Assembly: GCA_035352715.1 (NCBI GenBank)
Contig: DAOPYE010000015.1
Location: 1 to 38,791, forward strand
Source: DAOPYE01 sp035352715
GTDB taxonomy: Bacteria; Acidobacteriota; Holophagae; Holophagales; Holophagaceae
Length of the DNA: 38,791 nt
Direction: 5' to 3'
How positions within the stretch are numbered: the first letter of the stretch is position 1; every line of letters starts with the position of its first letter. The translations under genes were made by a program, and so were the position numbers. Under the pieces are notes generated by a model, which searched no databases, was not told the origin of the DNA, and worked only from the letters and a program-made list of their open reading frames with translations. Shown in pieces: positions 16,377 to 24,519 of this stretch.

Positions 16377-17168
16377 CTAACGGACCCCGTCGGACTCCAC
16401 GCGCTTCCGGCGCGCCAGCAGGGCGTCTGCGCCGGCGCCCAAGACCAGGCCGGTGGGATAGAGGGCGTGCCACAGGACGCCGCGATACTGGGCGCGCAGC
16501 TTGGGATGCGTGTGGGCCGCGAGGGCCAGACTGCCCAGGCCGATGGCCGCAAAGGCAGCCAGGGCCAGCACGGGCCAGCGCTTGATCGTGAGGCGCACCA
16601 GCATCAGGGAAACGAACAGGGCCTGGGCCAGTTCCAGCGCGGCCTGGGCCTGCCATCCCAGCAGGCGCGCGGGCGTCTCGGGCACGAAGTCCGTCAGGCC
16701 TACGGCGAACCCTGCGGCCACCAATCCCGCGAGAAGGCCCCAGCGGAAGGGCCTGGCGGATTTCTTTGAGAACTTCTCGATCATGGCGCGCGATCCAGGC
16801 GGGATCAGGCCCAGAGACATGGCGAGGATGGGCACCAGCACGTAGAAGCGGCCAAAGATCGGCGCATCCGCATCAGGCAACTGCCACGCCGTCCACACCG
16901 CCAGCAGCGCCCAGGCCAGGGCCAGCGCGCGCCACCAGCCGCCGCGCGCCTGCACCCACTGGGCGATGTGGAACGCCGCCCAGACCGGCAGCGAAAGCGC
17001 CAGCACCAGCCCCGGGATCACGGCCACCGGGGCCGTCCAAGCCACCTTGTTGCCCAGCACCCACAGGGCGTAAAGGGCAAAGGGGATGATCACGCCGCCC
17101 AAGGCCAGGCCCCACAAACTGGCGGCGGAAGGAGGCGGAAGGGTCTGGGAATCGGGCGCGACGCTCAT
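16377..17168 (-). CDS. Uncharacterised polytopic membrane protein
   Basis: I do not recognise a family for this 263-residue protein. It is very hydrophobic, with seven or eight likely membrane helices (for example about 16-37, 44-68, 78-96, 106-123, 143-160, 174-192, 196-213 and 228-245). Loops are short and Ala- and Trp-rich, and the tail RRKRVESDGVR is basic. There is no signal peptide and no catalytic motif that I can see. The ATG at 17166-17168 is preceded by TGGAAG; an in-frame ATG seven codons earlier, after GGGGCGG, is possible. The gene stands alone between two related palindromic repeat elements. Membrane location is secure; function is unknown. Confidence 0.7.
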   Translation of the reverse strand: MSVAPDSQTLPPPSAASLWGLALGGVIIPFALYALWVLGNKVAWTAPVAVIPGLVLALSLPVWAAFHIAQWVQARGGWWRALALAWALLAVWTAWQLPDADAPIFGRFYVLVPILAMSLGLIPPGSRAMIEKFSKKSARPFRWGLLAGLVAAGFAVGLTDFVPETPARLLGWQAQAALELAQALFVSLMLVRLTIKRWPVLALAAFAAIGLGSLALAAHTHPKLRAQYRGVLWHALYPTGLVLGAGADALLARRKRVESDGVR

Positions 17169-17250
17169 GCTTCCAGGTTCCAACGGCATCCGCCCCGCGT
17201 CAACGCGACAGCCGTTGAGGGGGGCGGGTGGCGGGAGGGGAAAAGGAAAA

Positions 17251-17366
17251 GATTTACCACCAAGGACACCAAGCACGCCCTTATTGGCAGTTCTTGGTGT
17301 CTCTTGGTGTCTTCTCGGTACCCGCTTCGCGGATACCGAGACAAAGGCGCATCTGGTGGTGAAATC
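17251..17366. repeat. CACCAAG/CTTGGTG palindromic intergenic element, copy 2
   Basis: The outer arms are GATTTACCACCA and TGGTGGTGAAATC, which pair with one unpaired base. The left half has two CACCAAG heptamers and the right half two CTTGGTG heptamers. A side hairpin in the right half pairs CTCGGTA with TACCGAG around CCGC-TTC-GCGG. The order of parts (left heptamers, right heptamers with an internal triloop hairpin, outer arm) is the same as in copy 1, while spacer sequences differ. It lies 82 nt upstream of the membrane protein start and 45 nt after the GH3 gene stop. Confidence 0.78.
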
Positions 17367-17411
17367 TTTGTCAGTAGCGTGGGCGACTGGGGTTCTATTG
17401 ACGAATCGGTG

Positions 17412-19898
17412 CTACTTGGTGACCACGCAATCGCTCTTCAGGGTGATATCCGCGGAGGAGCGGCCGATCTGCACGGTGTAGGTGCCGGGTTCCTGCTTCC
17501 AGCCCTTGCCGGGGACGTCGTAGTACGACATGGCGCGTCCATCCAGCGTCAGCGTCACGTGCTTGGTCTCGCCGGAGTTCAGCACCACGCGGGAGAAGCC
17601 CTTCAGCTCCTTCAGCGGGCGAGGCACCGACGCGGTGGGATGGCCGACGTAGAGCTGAGCGACATCGGCCCCCGCGACTGCGCCCGTGTTCGTCATATCG
17701 AAGCTCACGACCACCTCCTGGCCCACGCGGGGCTTGGCGGGGGTGATCTTCAGGTTCTTGTAGGCGAACGTGGTGTAGCTAAGCCCGTAGCCGAAGGGGA
17801 AGCGCGGCTTCACGCCGTTCTTCTCGAAGCCCCGGTAGCCGACGAAGATCCCTTCGTTGTATTTGATGTTCTTGTCGCCGTTATTGATGCCGTAGCTATT
17901 GAAAACGGGGTTGTCGCTGGCCTTGGCTTCCCAGGAGATGGGCAGGCGGCCTGAAGGGTTCACATCGCCCGCCAGGATGCCCGCCAGGGCGCGCGCGCCT
18001 TCCTGGCCGGGGTACCAGTTGTGCAACAGCGCCGGAACGCCATCCACCCAGGGGGCCACATCGACCGCGCCGCCGGCCGTGAGGGCGACGATGGTCTTCT
18101 TGTTCGCCCCGGAAACGGCCTGGATCAAAGCATCCTGTCCGCCGGGAAGTCCGAAGGTCCGATCGAAGCCCTCGGATTCGGTGCTGGCGTCAAACCCGGC
18201 CATGACCAGCGCCACATCCGCCTGGGCCGCCAGCTTGCGGGCGAGGGGCGAGACCAGATCCTCCTCGGGCATCACGCCGACACCCGCCTTGTTGGGCCCC
18301 CACGAAATGCCGACCGCCAGTTCGAAGGAAACGGGATAGGCCTTTCCCGCCTCCAGGGGCACGACCACAGACACAGGACCCTGGCCTTCGGACTTCGCGT
18401 GCTCGGCGATCACCTTGCCATCCACGATCAGCTTGTAGGCATCGCCGCCGACGGCGTTGACGAACCAGCGGTGAGGCCCGGTCTTGGTGGCCTGGTACGA
18501 CGTGGTGTAGCGCAGCGACTGGCCCTTGGGCGTGGCACCGGACATGATGGCCGCCCAATCCACGGCTTCGGAGCTGAAGAACGAGACGCGCATCTCGCGC
18601 GAAGTCTTGGTGGGTTCGCCCGCAAAGGTGTCGTTGCCGAAGTGATCCACACGGACCTCGTTCCACCGCGTGTTTTCGATCACCTCATCCAGGGACGGGA
18701 TGCCCCGGTCGTAGAAGATCTTGGCGCCGGGGAACGCGGCGCTGATGGCTTCAAGGCCGCTGACGGCGCTGAAGGGCTGCACAGCCGCGCTGCCGCCCGC
18801 CACCGGCGCGGCGGGATACGCGCAGGGGCCCAGCACCGCGATGCTATGAACGCTCTTGCGGTCCAGGGGCAGCACGCCCTCGTTCTTCAGCAGGACCGTG
18901 CCCTCTTCGGCCCCCTTCAGGGCGGTGGCCCGGCGGGCCTCGCTGAACCGAGGCACCGTGAGATCGAGCTGATCGCGATCGAGGAAGCCGAACTCCGCAG
19001 CGGTGCGGATGATGCGGCGCACCTTGTCGTCGATGGTCGCCTGCTTGATGCGGCCATCCTTCAAGGCGGGCAGCAGATTCTTGCGGTTCAGGAACTTCCC
19101 ATAGGGCATTTCCAGATCCAGGCCGCCGTTGACCGCGCCTACGGCATCATAGGTCGCATCCCAGTCGGACATGATGATGCCCCGGAATCCCCATTCCTTC
19201 TTGGCAATATCGTTATTCAGGCGACTGTTTTGGCTGGCATGCTCGCCGTTGATGAGGTTGTAGGAATCCATGATGGACCCGACCTTGGCCTCCTTCACGG
19301 ATGCCTCAAAGGCCGGCAGGTAGATTTCGCGCTGGGTGCGCTCGTCGATCTGCGAGTTCGAATCGTGGCGCAGGAATTCCGAGTTGTTGCCCATGAAGTG
19401 CTTCACGGTGGCGATGACGCCCTGGCTCTGGATGCCCTGGATGTAGCCCACGGACGTGCGGGCGGCTAGGAAGGGATCTTCGCCAAAGTACTCGAAATTG
19501 CGGCCATTCACCGGCGTGCGGTAGATGTTCACGCCGGGGCCCAGCATGAAGTGGACTCCCTTGGCGCGAGCGTCTTCGCCGATGCCCTTGCCCACTTCCT
19601 GGGCCAACTGGGGATCCCAGGATGCGGCCAGGCCGATGCCGGCGGCGTACGCCGTGGAGGGGCCGAAGTTGCGAACCCCCACCGGGCCATCGGCCATGCG
19701 CAGGCGCGGGAAACCGTATTCCTCGAAACCGCGCACGAAGAAGCCGTCCACGCCGCCCAGCATGTCGATCTTCTGTTCGACGGAGAGCTTGCCCATGATC
19801 TTTTCGACCCGGGCGTCGGTCTCCGCAGGGGTGGCGGGACTTGGATTCGCGGCGGAAAGCATGGCCGGAAGCGCCAATAGATAGGTAATGCGTCGCAT
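17412..19898 (-). CDS. Secreted GH3 beta-glycosidase with internal PA14-like domain
   Basis: The 828-residue enzyme has a short signal peptide (MRRITYLLALPAMLSAAN), a GH3 TIM barrel with substrate-binding KHFMGNNSE, and the nucleophile Asp245 in IIMSDWDAT. The alpha/beta sandwich is interrupted at about residues 415-540 by a PA14-like insert (FFSSEAVDWAAI, KLIVDGKVIAEH). A fibronectin-III-like domain ends the protein (FPFGYGLSYTTF, LKELKGFSRV). PA14-containing GH3 enzymes are usually beta-glucosidases acting on gluco-oligosaccharides, often with altered chain-length preference. CAGGAG precedes the ATG at 19896-19898. It is the second gene of a two-gene GH3 operon, 20 nt after the BglX-like gene. 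Substrate could also be beta-xyloside or a glycoside; the sequence alone does not decide. Confidence 0.88.
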   Translation of the reverse strand: MRRITYLLALPAMLSAANPSPATPAETDARVEKIMGKLSVEQKIDMLGGVDGFFVRGFEEYGFPRLRMADGPVGVRNFGPSTAYAAGIGLAASWDPQLAQEVGKGIGEDARAKGVHFMLGPGVNIYRTPVNGRNFEYFGEDPFLAARTSVGYIQGIQSQGVIATVKHFMGNNSEFLRHDSNSQIDERTQREIYLPAFEASVKEAKVGSIMDSYNLINGEHASQNSRLNNDIAKKEWGFRGIIMSDWDATYDAVGAVNGGLDLEMPYGKFLNRKNLLPALKDGRIKQATIDDKVRRIIRTAAEFGFLDRDQLDLTVPRFSEARRATALKGAEEGTVLLKNEGVLPLDRKSVHSIAVLGPCAYPAAPVAGGSAAVQPFSAVSGLEAISAAFPGAKIFYDRGIPSLDEVIENTRWNEVRVDHFGNDTFAGEPTKTSREMRVSFFSSEAVDWAAIMSGATPKGQSLRYTTSYQATKTGPHRWFVNAVGGDAYKLIVDGKVIAEHAKSEGQGPVSVVVPLEAGKAYPVSFELAVGISWGPNKAGVGVMPEEDLVSPLARKLAAQADVALVMAGFDASTESEGFDRTFGLPGGQDALIQAVSGANKKTIVALTAGGAVDVAPWVDGVPALLHNWYPGQEGARALAGILAGDVNPSGRLPISWEAKASDNPVFNSYGINNGDKNIKYNEGIFVGYRGFEKNGVKPRFPFGYGLSYTTFAYKNLKITPAKPRVGQEVVVSFDMTNTGAVAGADVAQLYVGHPTASVPRPLKELKGFSRVVLNSGETKHVTLTLDGRAMSYYDVPGKGWKQEPGTYTVQIGRSSADITLKSDCVVTK

Positions 19899-19918
19899 GA
19901 AGACTCCTGAAAAAAGGA

Positions 19919-22261
19919 TCACTGGTGTTTGATCGACACGGGGGCGGTGACACTGAACATCGCGTGGGCACTGGCAGTGGCGTCGCCTCCGACCCAGACA
20001 TCGAAGCGCTCGGGCTCCAGCACCCAGCCACGGGTCTGGGGGCTCCAGTAGGTGCGCTCGTCGGGACCAATATTGAAGGTCACGGTGCGCTTTTCGCCAG
20101 GCTGCAGAGAGACGCGCTGGAAGCCCTTCAGTTCCCGAACCGGACGCGAGGCGCTGCCCGCCTGCTGATGCAGGTAGAGCTGCACCACCTCGTCGCCTGC
20201 GCGCGCGCCGACGTTCTGCACCTCGATGGAAGCCTGCACGCGGCCATCCGTCGCCACCTGCTCGCGATCCAGCTTCAGGTTCGTGTAGGCGAAGCGCGTG
20301 TAGCTGAGGCCATAGCCGAAGGGGAAGAGTGGCGTGCTGGATTCATCCCAGTACCGGGACTTGAAGTCCCGCGCCGTATCCGGCTGATGCGTGAGGTTGT
20401 GAGCGTAGTAGAGCGGCGCCTGCCCGGCCGAGCGAGGCCAGGTGATGGGCAGCTTGCCGCCCGGGTTGCAGTCGCCCACCAGCGCGTCGGCGATGGCGTT
20501 GCCGCCCTCGGCGCCGGGATACCACGCCTCGAGGATCGCGCCGACATGGGTGGAGGCCCAGGTGATATCCAGGGGCCGTGCGTTGAGCAGCACGACCACC
20601 ACGGGCTTGCCGGTGGCGGCCACGGTCTCCAGCATCCGCTGCTGCGCGCCGGGTAAGGTAATGGAGGCGCGCGAAGCCGCCTCGCCGCTCATATCCTTGC
20701 GCTCGCCCAGCACCAAAACAGCCACGTCAGACTTTTTCGCAGCCTCAACCGCGGCGTCGATCTGCTCCTGCAACTGGGCCTCGCTCTGGGCGGGCGAGAG
20801 GGGCATGGGATCCACGGATGAAGGGAACGGTCGGCCAATCTCGGCCCCGCGCACGAAGGTGATCTGCGCCTTCGGCAGCTTGGTCTTCAATCCCTGAAGC
20901 ACCGTCACCGCATCCTGATCCTTGCCCTGGAACACCCAGGAACCCTGGATGTCCTTGGGCGAATCCGCCAGGGTGCCGATGACCGCGACGGAGCGGATGT
21001 CCTTCGAAAGCGGCAGCAGATCGCGCTCGTTCTTCAGCAGCACTAGGCCCTGCTGGGCGGCCTTCCGGGCCAGTTCGCGATGGGCCGGCAGCCCGTGAAC
21101 CCGCTCGGCGGCGGCTTCATCCACATAGGGATGTTCGAAGAGGCCCATGCGCAGCTTGGCTTCCAGCAGGGGAATCACCAGCGCGTCCAGCTCGGCCACA
21201 TTCAGCGCGCCGGATTTCACCAGGGCGGGCAGTTCCACGTCGTAGCTGTGCATCCCTGGGATATTGACCGCCTCCTTGTTGCCGTACGAGCTATTGGCCG
21301 GGATCTTCGTTTCAGGGAAGCCCATCTCCATGTTCACGCCCGCCTTCACGCCCCGCAGCGCCGCATCCGCGCGATCCCGCGCGAAGCCATGCGTCGTGAG
21401 GTTGAACACGGCGTTGGCGTCGCTGACCACGAAGCCCTTGAAGCCCCAGATGTCGCGCAGCACCTCGCGCAGCAGGAAGGTGCTGCCCGTGGCCGGCACA
21501 TCGTTGAGATCCTGATAGGCGCTCATGACGCTGCCCGCGCCTGCGTCCAAGGCGGCCTTGTAAGGCTTGAAGTAGACATTCCACAGATGGGTGTCCGGGA
21601 CATAGGTAGCGTCGTAGTCGCGACCACCTTCCGCCGCGCCATAGGCCGCGAAATGCTTGACGGTGGAGATCAGCCGATCGGGCGCGCCGATGTGATCGCC
21701 CTGGAAGCCGCGCACCTGCGCCTTGGCCATGGCCGAGCCCAGGAAAGGATCCTCGCCCGCGCCTTCCACCATGCGCCCCCAGCGCGCGTCCCGCGCGATA
21801 TCGACCATGGGCGCGAAGGTCCATTCGATGCCCGAAGCGCGCGCCTCCTTGGCCGCGACGGCCTGCGCCTGCTCCACCAGCGCGGGATCCCAAGAGGCTG
21901 CCATGGCCAGCGGCACGGGGAAGATGGTCTTCCATCCGTGGATCACGTCGAAGCCGAACATCAACGGGATGTGAAGGCGCGAACGCTCCACCGCCGCGCG
22001 CTGCAGGCGGTTGCGCAGCTTGGGATCGGTGACGAACAGGAACGATCCGACTTCGCCCTTGGCCGCCATGGCCTCGGTCTGGGTGGAATCAGGCGTGAGA
22101 TGGAAGTACTGCATCATCTGGCCGGCCTTTTCCTCCACGGTCATCTGCTGCAGCAGCTTCGCGGCCCGCGCGGAGACATCCGGTACCTGGGCAAGAGCCA
22201 AGGAAGGCAGGGCTGCCGCTGCGAGGAGGTGCACGAGAAGGGGGTGCCTGTCGCGTCTCAT
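19919..22261 (-). CDS. bglX: Periplasmic GH3 beta-glucosidase, BglX-like
   Basis: The 780-residue enzyme has a signal peptide ending SLALA (about residue 24) and the domain order of E. coli BglX: GH3 TIM barrel, alpha/beta sandwich and C-terminal fibronectin-III-like domain. Family motifs are PLMFGFDVIHGWKTIFP, KHFAAYG and the nucleophile Asp281 in GFVVSDANAV. The likely acid/base glutamate lies in SGEAASR. Length matches BglX (about 765). BglX releases glucose from beta-glucosides in the periplasm. AAGGAAA lies before the ATG at 22259-22261. It leads the GH3 pair and is divergent from an AraC-family regulator 174 nt away, which very likely controls it. Confidence 0.9.
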   Translation of the reverse strand: MRRDRHPLLVHLLAAAALPSLALAQVPDVSARAAKLLQQMTVEEKAGQMMQYFHLTPDSTQTEAMAAKGEVGSFLFVTDPKLRNRLQRAAVERSRLHIPLMFGFDVIHGWKTIFPVPLAMAASWDPALVEQAQAVAAKEARASGIEWTFAPMVDIARDARWGRMVEGAGEDPFLGSAMAKAQVRGFQGDHIGAPDRLISTVKHFAAYGAAEGGRDYDATYVPDTHLWNVYFKPYKAALDAGAGSVMSAYQDLNDVPATGSTFLLREVLRDIWGFKGFVVSDANAVFNLTTHGFARDRADAALRGVKAGVNMEMGFPETKIPANSSYGNKEAVNIPGMHSYDVELPALVKSGALNVAELDALVIPLLEAKLRMGLFEHPYVDEAAAERVHGLPAHRELARKAAQQGLVLLKNERDLLPLSKDIRSVAVIGTLADSPKDIQGSWVFQGKDQDAVTVLQGLKTKLPKAQITFVRGAEIGRPFPSSVDPMPLSPAQSEAQLQEQIDAAVEAAKKSDVAVLVLGERKDMSGEAASRASITLPGAQQRMLETVAATGKPVVVVLLNARPLDITWASTHVGAILEAWYPGAEGGNAIADALVGDCNPGGKLPITWPRSAGQAPLYYAHNLTHQPDTARDFKSRYWDESSTPLFPFGYGLSYTRFAYTNLKLDREQVATDGRVQASIEVQNVGARAGDEVVQLYLHQQAGSASRPVRELKGFQRVSLQPGEKRTVTFNIGPDERTYWSPQTRGWVLEPERFDVWVGGDATASAHAMFSVTAPVSIKHQ

Positions 22262-22394
22262 GGGATTTCCTTTTCAGGATGTTGCGGTGAATGAATCAAT
22301 CGTGTTGGCTGAAAATCCAATGAAGGAGCCGGCATCATCGTGAAGCGCTGGCATCCGACCAGCTATCCCGGAGAATCCTTTTTATTTCGTTTTC

Positions 22395-22410
22395 TTGCAG
22401 TGCCCTGCAA
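22395..22410. promoter_or_regulatory. Inverted repeat in the GH3/AraC divergent promoter region
   Basis: TTGCAG (22395-22400) and CTGCAA (22405-22410) form a dyad with a 4-nt centre, 26 bp before the chosen start of the AraC-family gene. On the minus strand the TTGCAG half could be a -35 box, with AATAAA (22381-22386) 18 bp away as a -10 box for the GH3 operon. The site would then sit over that promoter. The promoter match is weak (four of six in each box), so this is a suggestion. Confidence 0.3.
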
Positions 22411-22435
22411 AATGGGAGGATTCGCGGAGAACAGG

Positions 22436-23383
22436 ATGGTCATCCCGAAACACCCCGCAACCCCCAAACCCCGACCCGCGCTGGCCCCCGAGGACTTCAA
22501 TCCGCGCCTGCGCGTGGCCTACCTGTTCTCCCTGGGCACGCAGCTGCCCGCCGGGCGACGGCTGAATCTGCGGCGGGTGCTCGATTACGAAATGGAATTC
22601 ATGCTGGAGAGCCAGGGTTCGGAAATCATCGACGGCGTCCACCATCCGATCCGCAAGGGCGATGTCGTCTTCCGGCGACCGGGGCAGCTCACGCAGGGCA
22701 TCATGCCCTATCGCTGCCTCACGCTCATCTTCGAACTGGACGGCCGGGGCCGCGAGCGGCCCGATTCCTATTTCGACGCCCTGCTGGCGCCGGGGACGGA
22801 GCCCCGCTGGGAGATCCAGCCCAACTTCAAATCGGATTTCCTGGACGTGATCCCCTCGGTGTTCCCCATCAGCGCGGGCGATGGCTTGCGCACACTCTTC
22901 GAATCGGCGCTCAAGCATCACATCAGCCCCGGCGAGGGTTCCGAGCTGCTGTGCAAGGCGAGCATCCTGCAGATCCTCTTCCGCCTACACACCGAGGTGA
23001 TGGATCCCCTGCGCCGCGGGAAAGATAGCAACCCGACGGACGACGCCAGCGCTCGCTACCAGCGCCTGGAGACGCTGCTGGCTTACATGCGCAAACACTT
23101 CCGCCGCAAGCTGCCGCTCAAGGAGATGGCTCAGGTCGCGGGACTCAGCCCCACCTGGCTGCACCGCATCTTCAGCGAGACCATGGGCGAGACGCCCCTG
23201 GAGCACCTGAACCGCCTGCGCATGGACGCCGCCCGGGAATTGCTGGCCACCAGCAACCTGAGCGCCTCTTCGATTGCCGCCGAGTGCGGGTTCGAGAACG
23301 TGCCCTACTTCTTCACGCTCTTCAAGCGGGCCTGCGGCGAGACGCCCGCCGGGTTTCGCAGCAAGCACCAGTTCCCCTCGTGA
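22436..23383 (+). CDS. AraC-family transcriptional regulator
   Basis: The 315-residue protein has an N-terminal cupin-like ligand domain (about 15-160, with MLESQGSEIIDGVHHPIRKGD) and a C-terminal double helix-turn-helix of the AraC/XylS type (about 205-310, with LPLKEMAQVAGLSPTWLHRIF and SIAAECGFENVPYFFTLFKR). Such proteins usually activate sugar or polysaccharide genes when the sugar is bound. ATG 22436 was chosen because GGAG stands eight bases upstream. The frame is open to a GTG at 22340, but those 32 residues look like untranslated leader and cover the inverted repeat. It is divergent from the GH3 pair, so those genes are the natural target. Confidence 0.87.
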   Translation: MVIPKHPATPKPRPALAPEDFNPRLRVAYLFSLGTQLPAGRRLNLRRVLDYEMEFMLESQGSEIIDGVHHPIRKGDVVFRRPGQLTQGIMPYRCLTLIFELDGRGRERPDSYFDALLAPGTEPRWEIQPNFKSDFLDVIPSVFPISAGDGLRTLFESALKHHISPGEGSELLCKASILQILFRLHTEVMDPLRRGKDSNPTDDASARYQRLETLLAYMRKHFRRKLPLKEMAQVAGLSPTWLHRIFSETMGETPLEHLNRLRMDAARELLATSNLSASSIAAECGFENVPYFFTLFKRACGETPAGFRSKHQFPS

Positions 23384-23405
23384 TGCGTTTCTCCGGAACG
23401 CCGCG

Positions 23406-24398
23406 TCACATCCTCCAGCCCGTGATTACGCGCATGTAGTTCGCGCGCTCAAAGGCCGCCGGATCGGGCGAGTTCCTCAGATTCATGGAACCCCTCGCCT
23501 GGGCCAGGGAGTCGTACTCGTGATCGGATAGCCACCTCGCCAGTCCCTTGCGCAGCGCCTGCAGATGCTCCGGCCCCCTCGCATAGAGCGCGGAGACGAC
23601 CTGGAGCGCGCTGGCGCCCACGAGGACGGCCTTCACGGCGTCCTCGACCGTATGGATGCCACCGCTGGCCGCGAGGGGGACGCGCAGGCTCGCCGACAGG
23701 ATCGCCAGCCAACGGAGGCGAAGCCGCAGCGATGACGAGTCCGAAAGCTCGAGGCAGGGATTGACCGCCAGCGCTTCCAGATCCAGATCGGGCTGCAGGA
23801 AGCGGTTGAAGAGCACCAGGCCATCCACGCTCGCACCCTCCAGCACCTTGGCGAAGTGCGGCAGCGAGCTGAAGTAGGGCGAAAGCTTGACGGAGACCGG
23901 GATGTTCACCGCTTCGCGCACGATGCGGACACATTCGAGGCCACGCCGCTCCACGGCCTCTCCGATCTCCATGACATTCGTCGGCAGGTGGTAGAGGTTC
24001 AATTCCAGGGCGTCCGCTCCCGCCTGCTCGATCTTCTGGGCGTATTCCAGCCAGCCCGAAGGAGTGCTGCCGTTGAGCGACGCGATCACGGGAATTCCAA
24101 GCGCGGCCTTCAGCTTTCGAATTTGCTCCAGATAGCTGTCCGGGCCAAAGGCGAATTCCGCAGGATCCGGGAAATAGGCCTGCGCCTCCGCCGAGATCTC
24201 CGAGGTCTGCAACCAGCCGTGGATGGCGTTCACATCCTCCTGGGCGATCTGCTCCTCGAAGATCGAAGGCAGCACCAGGGCCGCGGCTCCGCAATCCTCC
24301 AGGCGCCGCGCGGAGTCCAGTCCCGCGGTCTGGGGCGAGGCCCCCACGATCAGAGGATGGGAAAGCTCGAAGCCGAGGTAGCGCGTGGAGAGATCCAT
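23406..24398 (-). CDS. Dihydroorotate dehydrogenase-like flavoprotein, partner of PFOR
   Basis: The 330-residue TIM-barrel protein resembles class 1 dihydroorotate dehydrogenases: SHPLIVGASPQT near the start, ALELNLYHLP in the middle, PVSVKLSPYFS, and ASGGIHTVEDAVKAVLVGASALQVVSAL as the FMN phosphate site in the last third. It starts without the usual PyrD residues around the orotate pocket, and the typical LN(I/L)SCPN-like motif reads LNLYHLP. It is therefore probably not the pyrimidine enzyme. Proteins of this type are often encoded next to pyruvate:ferredoxin oxidoreductase, as here. The reaction is unknown. GGAGG precedes the ATG at 24396-24398. It lies downstream of the nifJ terminator, so it may depend on read-through or its own promoter. 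Confidence 0.82.
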   Translation of the reverse strand: MDLSTRYLGFELSHPLIVGASPQTAGLDSARRLEDCGAAALVLPSIFEEQIAQEDVNAIHGWLQTSEISAEAQAYFPDPAEFAFGPDSYLEQIRKLKAALGIPVIASLNGSTPSGWLEYAQKIEQAGADALELNLYHLPTNVMEIGEAVERRGLECVRIVREAVNIPVSVKLSPYFSSLPHFAKVLEGASVDGLVLFNRFLQPDLDLEALAVNPCLELSDSSSLRLRLRWLAILSASLRVPLAASGGIHTVEDAVKAVLVGASALQVVSALYARGPEHLQALRKGLARWLSDHEYDSLAQARGSMNLRNSPDPAAFERANYMRVITGWRM

Positions 24399-24471
24399 GT
24401 TGCCTCCGGTGTGGGGAGTGGGGACGGAACCGATATCTTAGGTTCGATCTCGGCCCAGTTCCCCCAGTTAC

Positions 24472-24503
24472 AAAAAAAGCGCCGTCCGAAGACGGCGCTT
24501 TTT
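24472..24503 (-). terminator. Intrinsic terminator after nifJ
   Basis: GCGCCGTC and GACGGCGC form an 8-bp stem around the tetraloop CGAA (TTCG on the minus strand). Seven A and five T residues flank it. Read on the minus strand it ends in GCGCTTTTTTT, a textbook rho-independent terminator 17 nt after the nifJ stop. The A/T flanks are symmetric enough to work in both directions. Confidence 0.9.
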
Positions 24504-24519
24504 CAGTGACAGAGGCCCG

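Noticed and set aside
17251..17366. Insertion sequence remnant
   Set aside because: There is no transposase fragment or evident target duplication; the structure is a hairpin element rather than IS ends.
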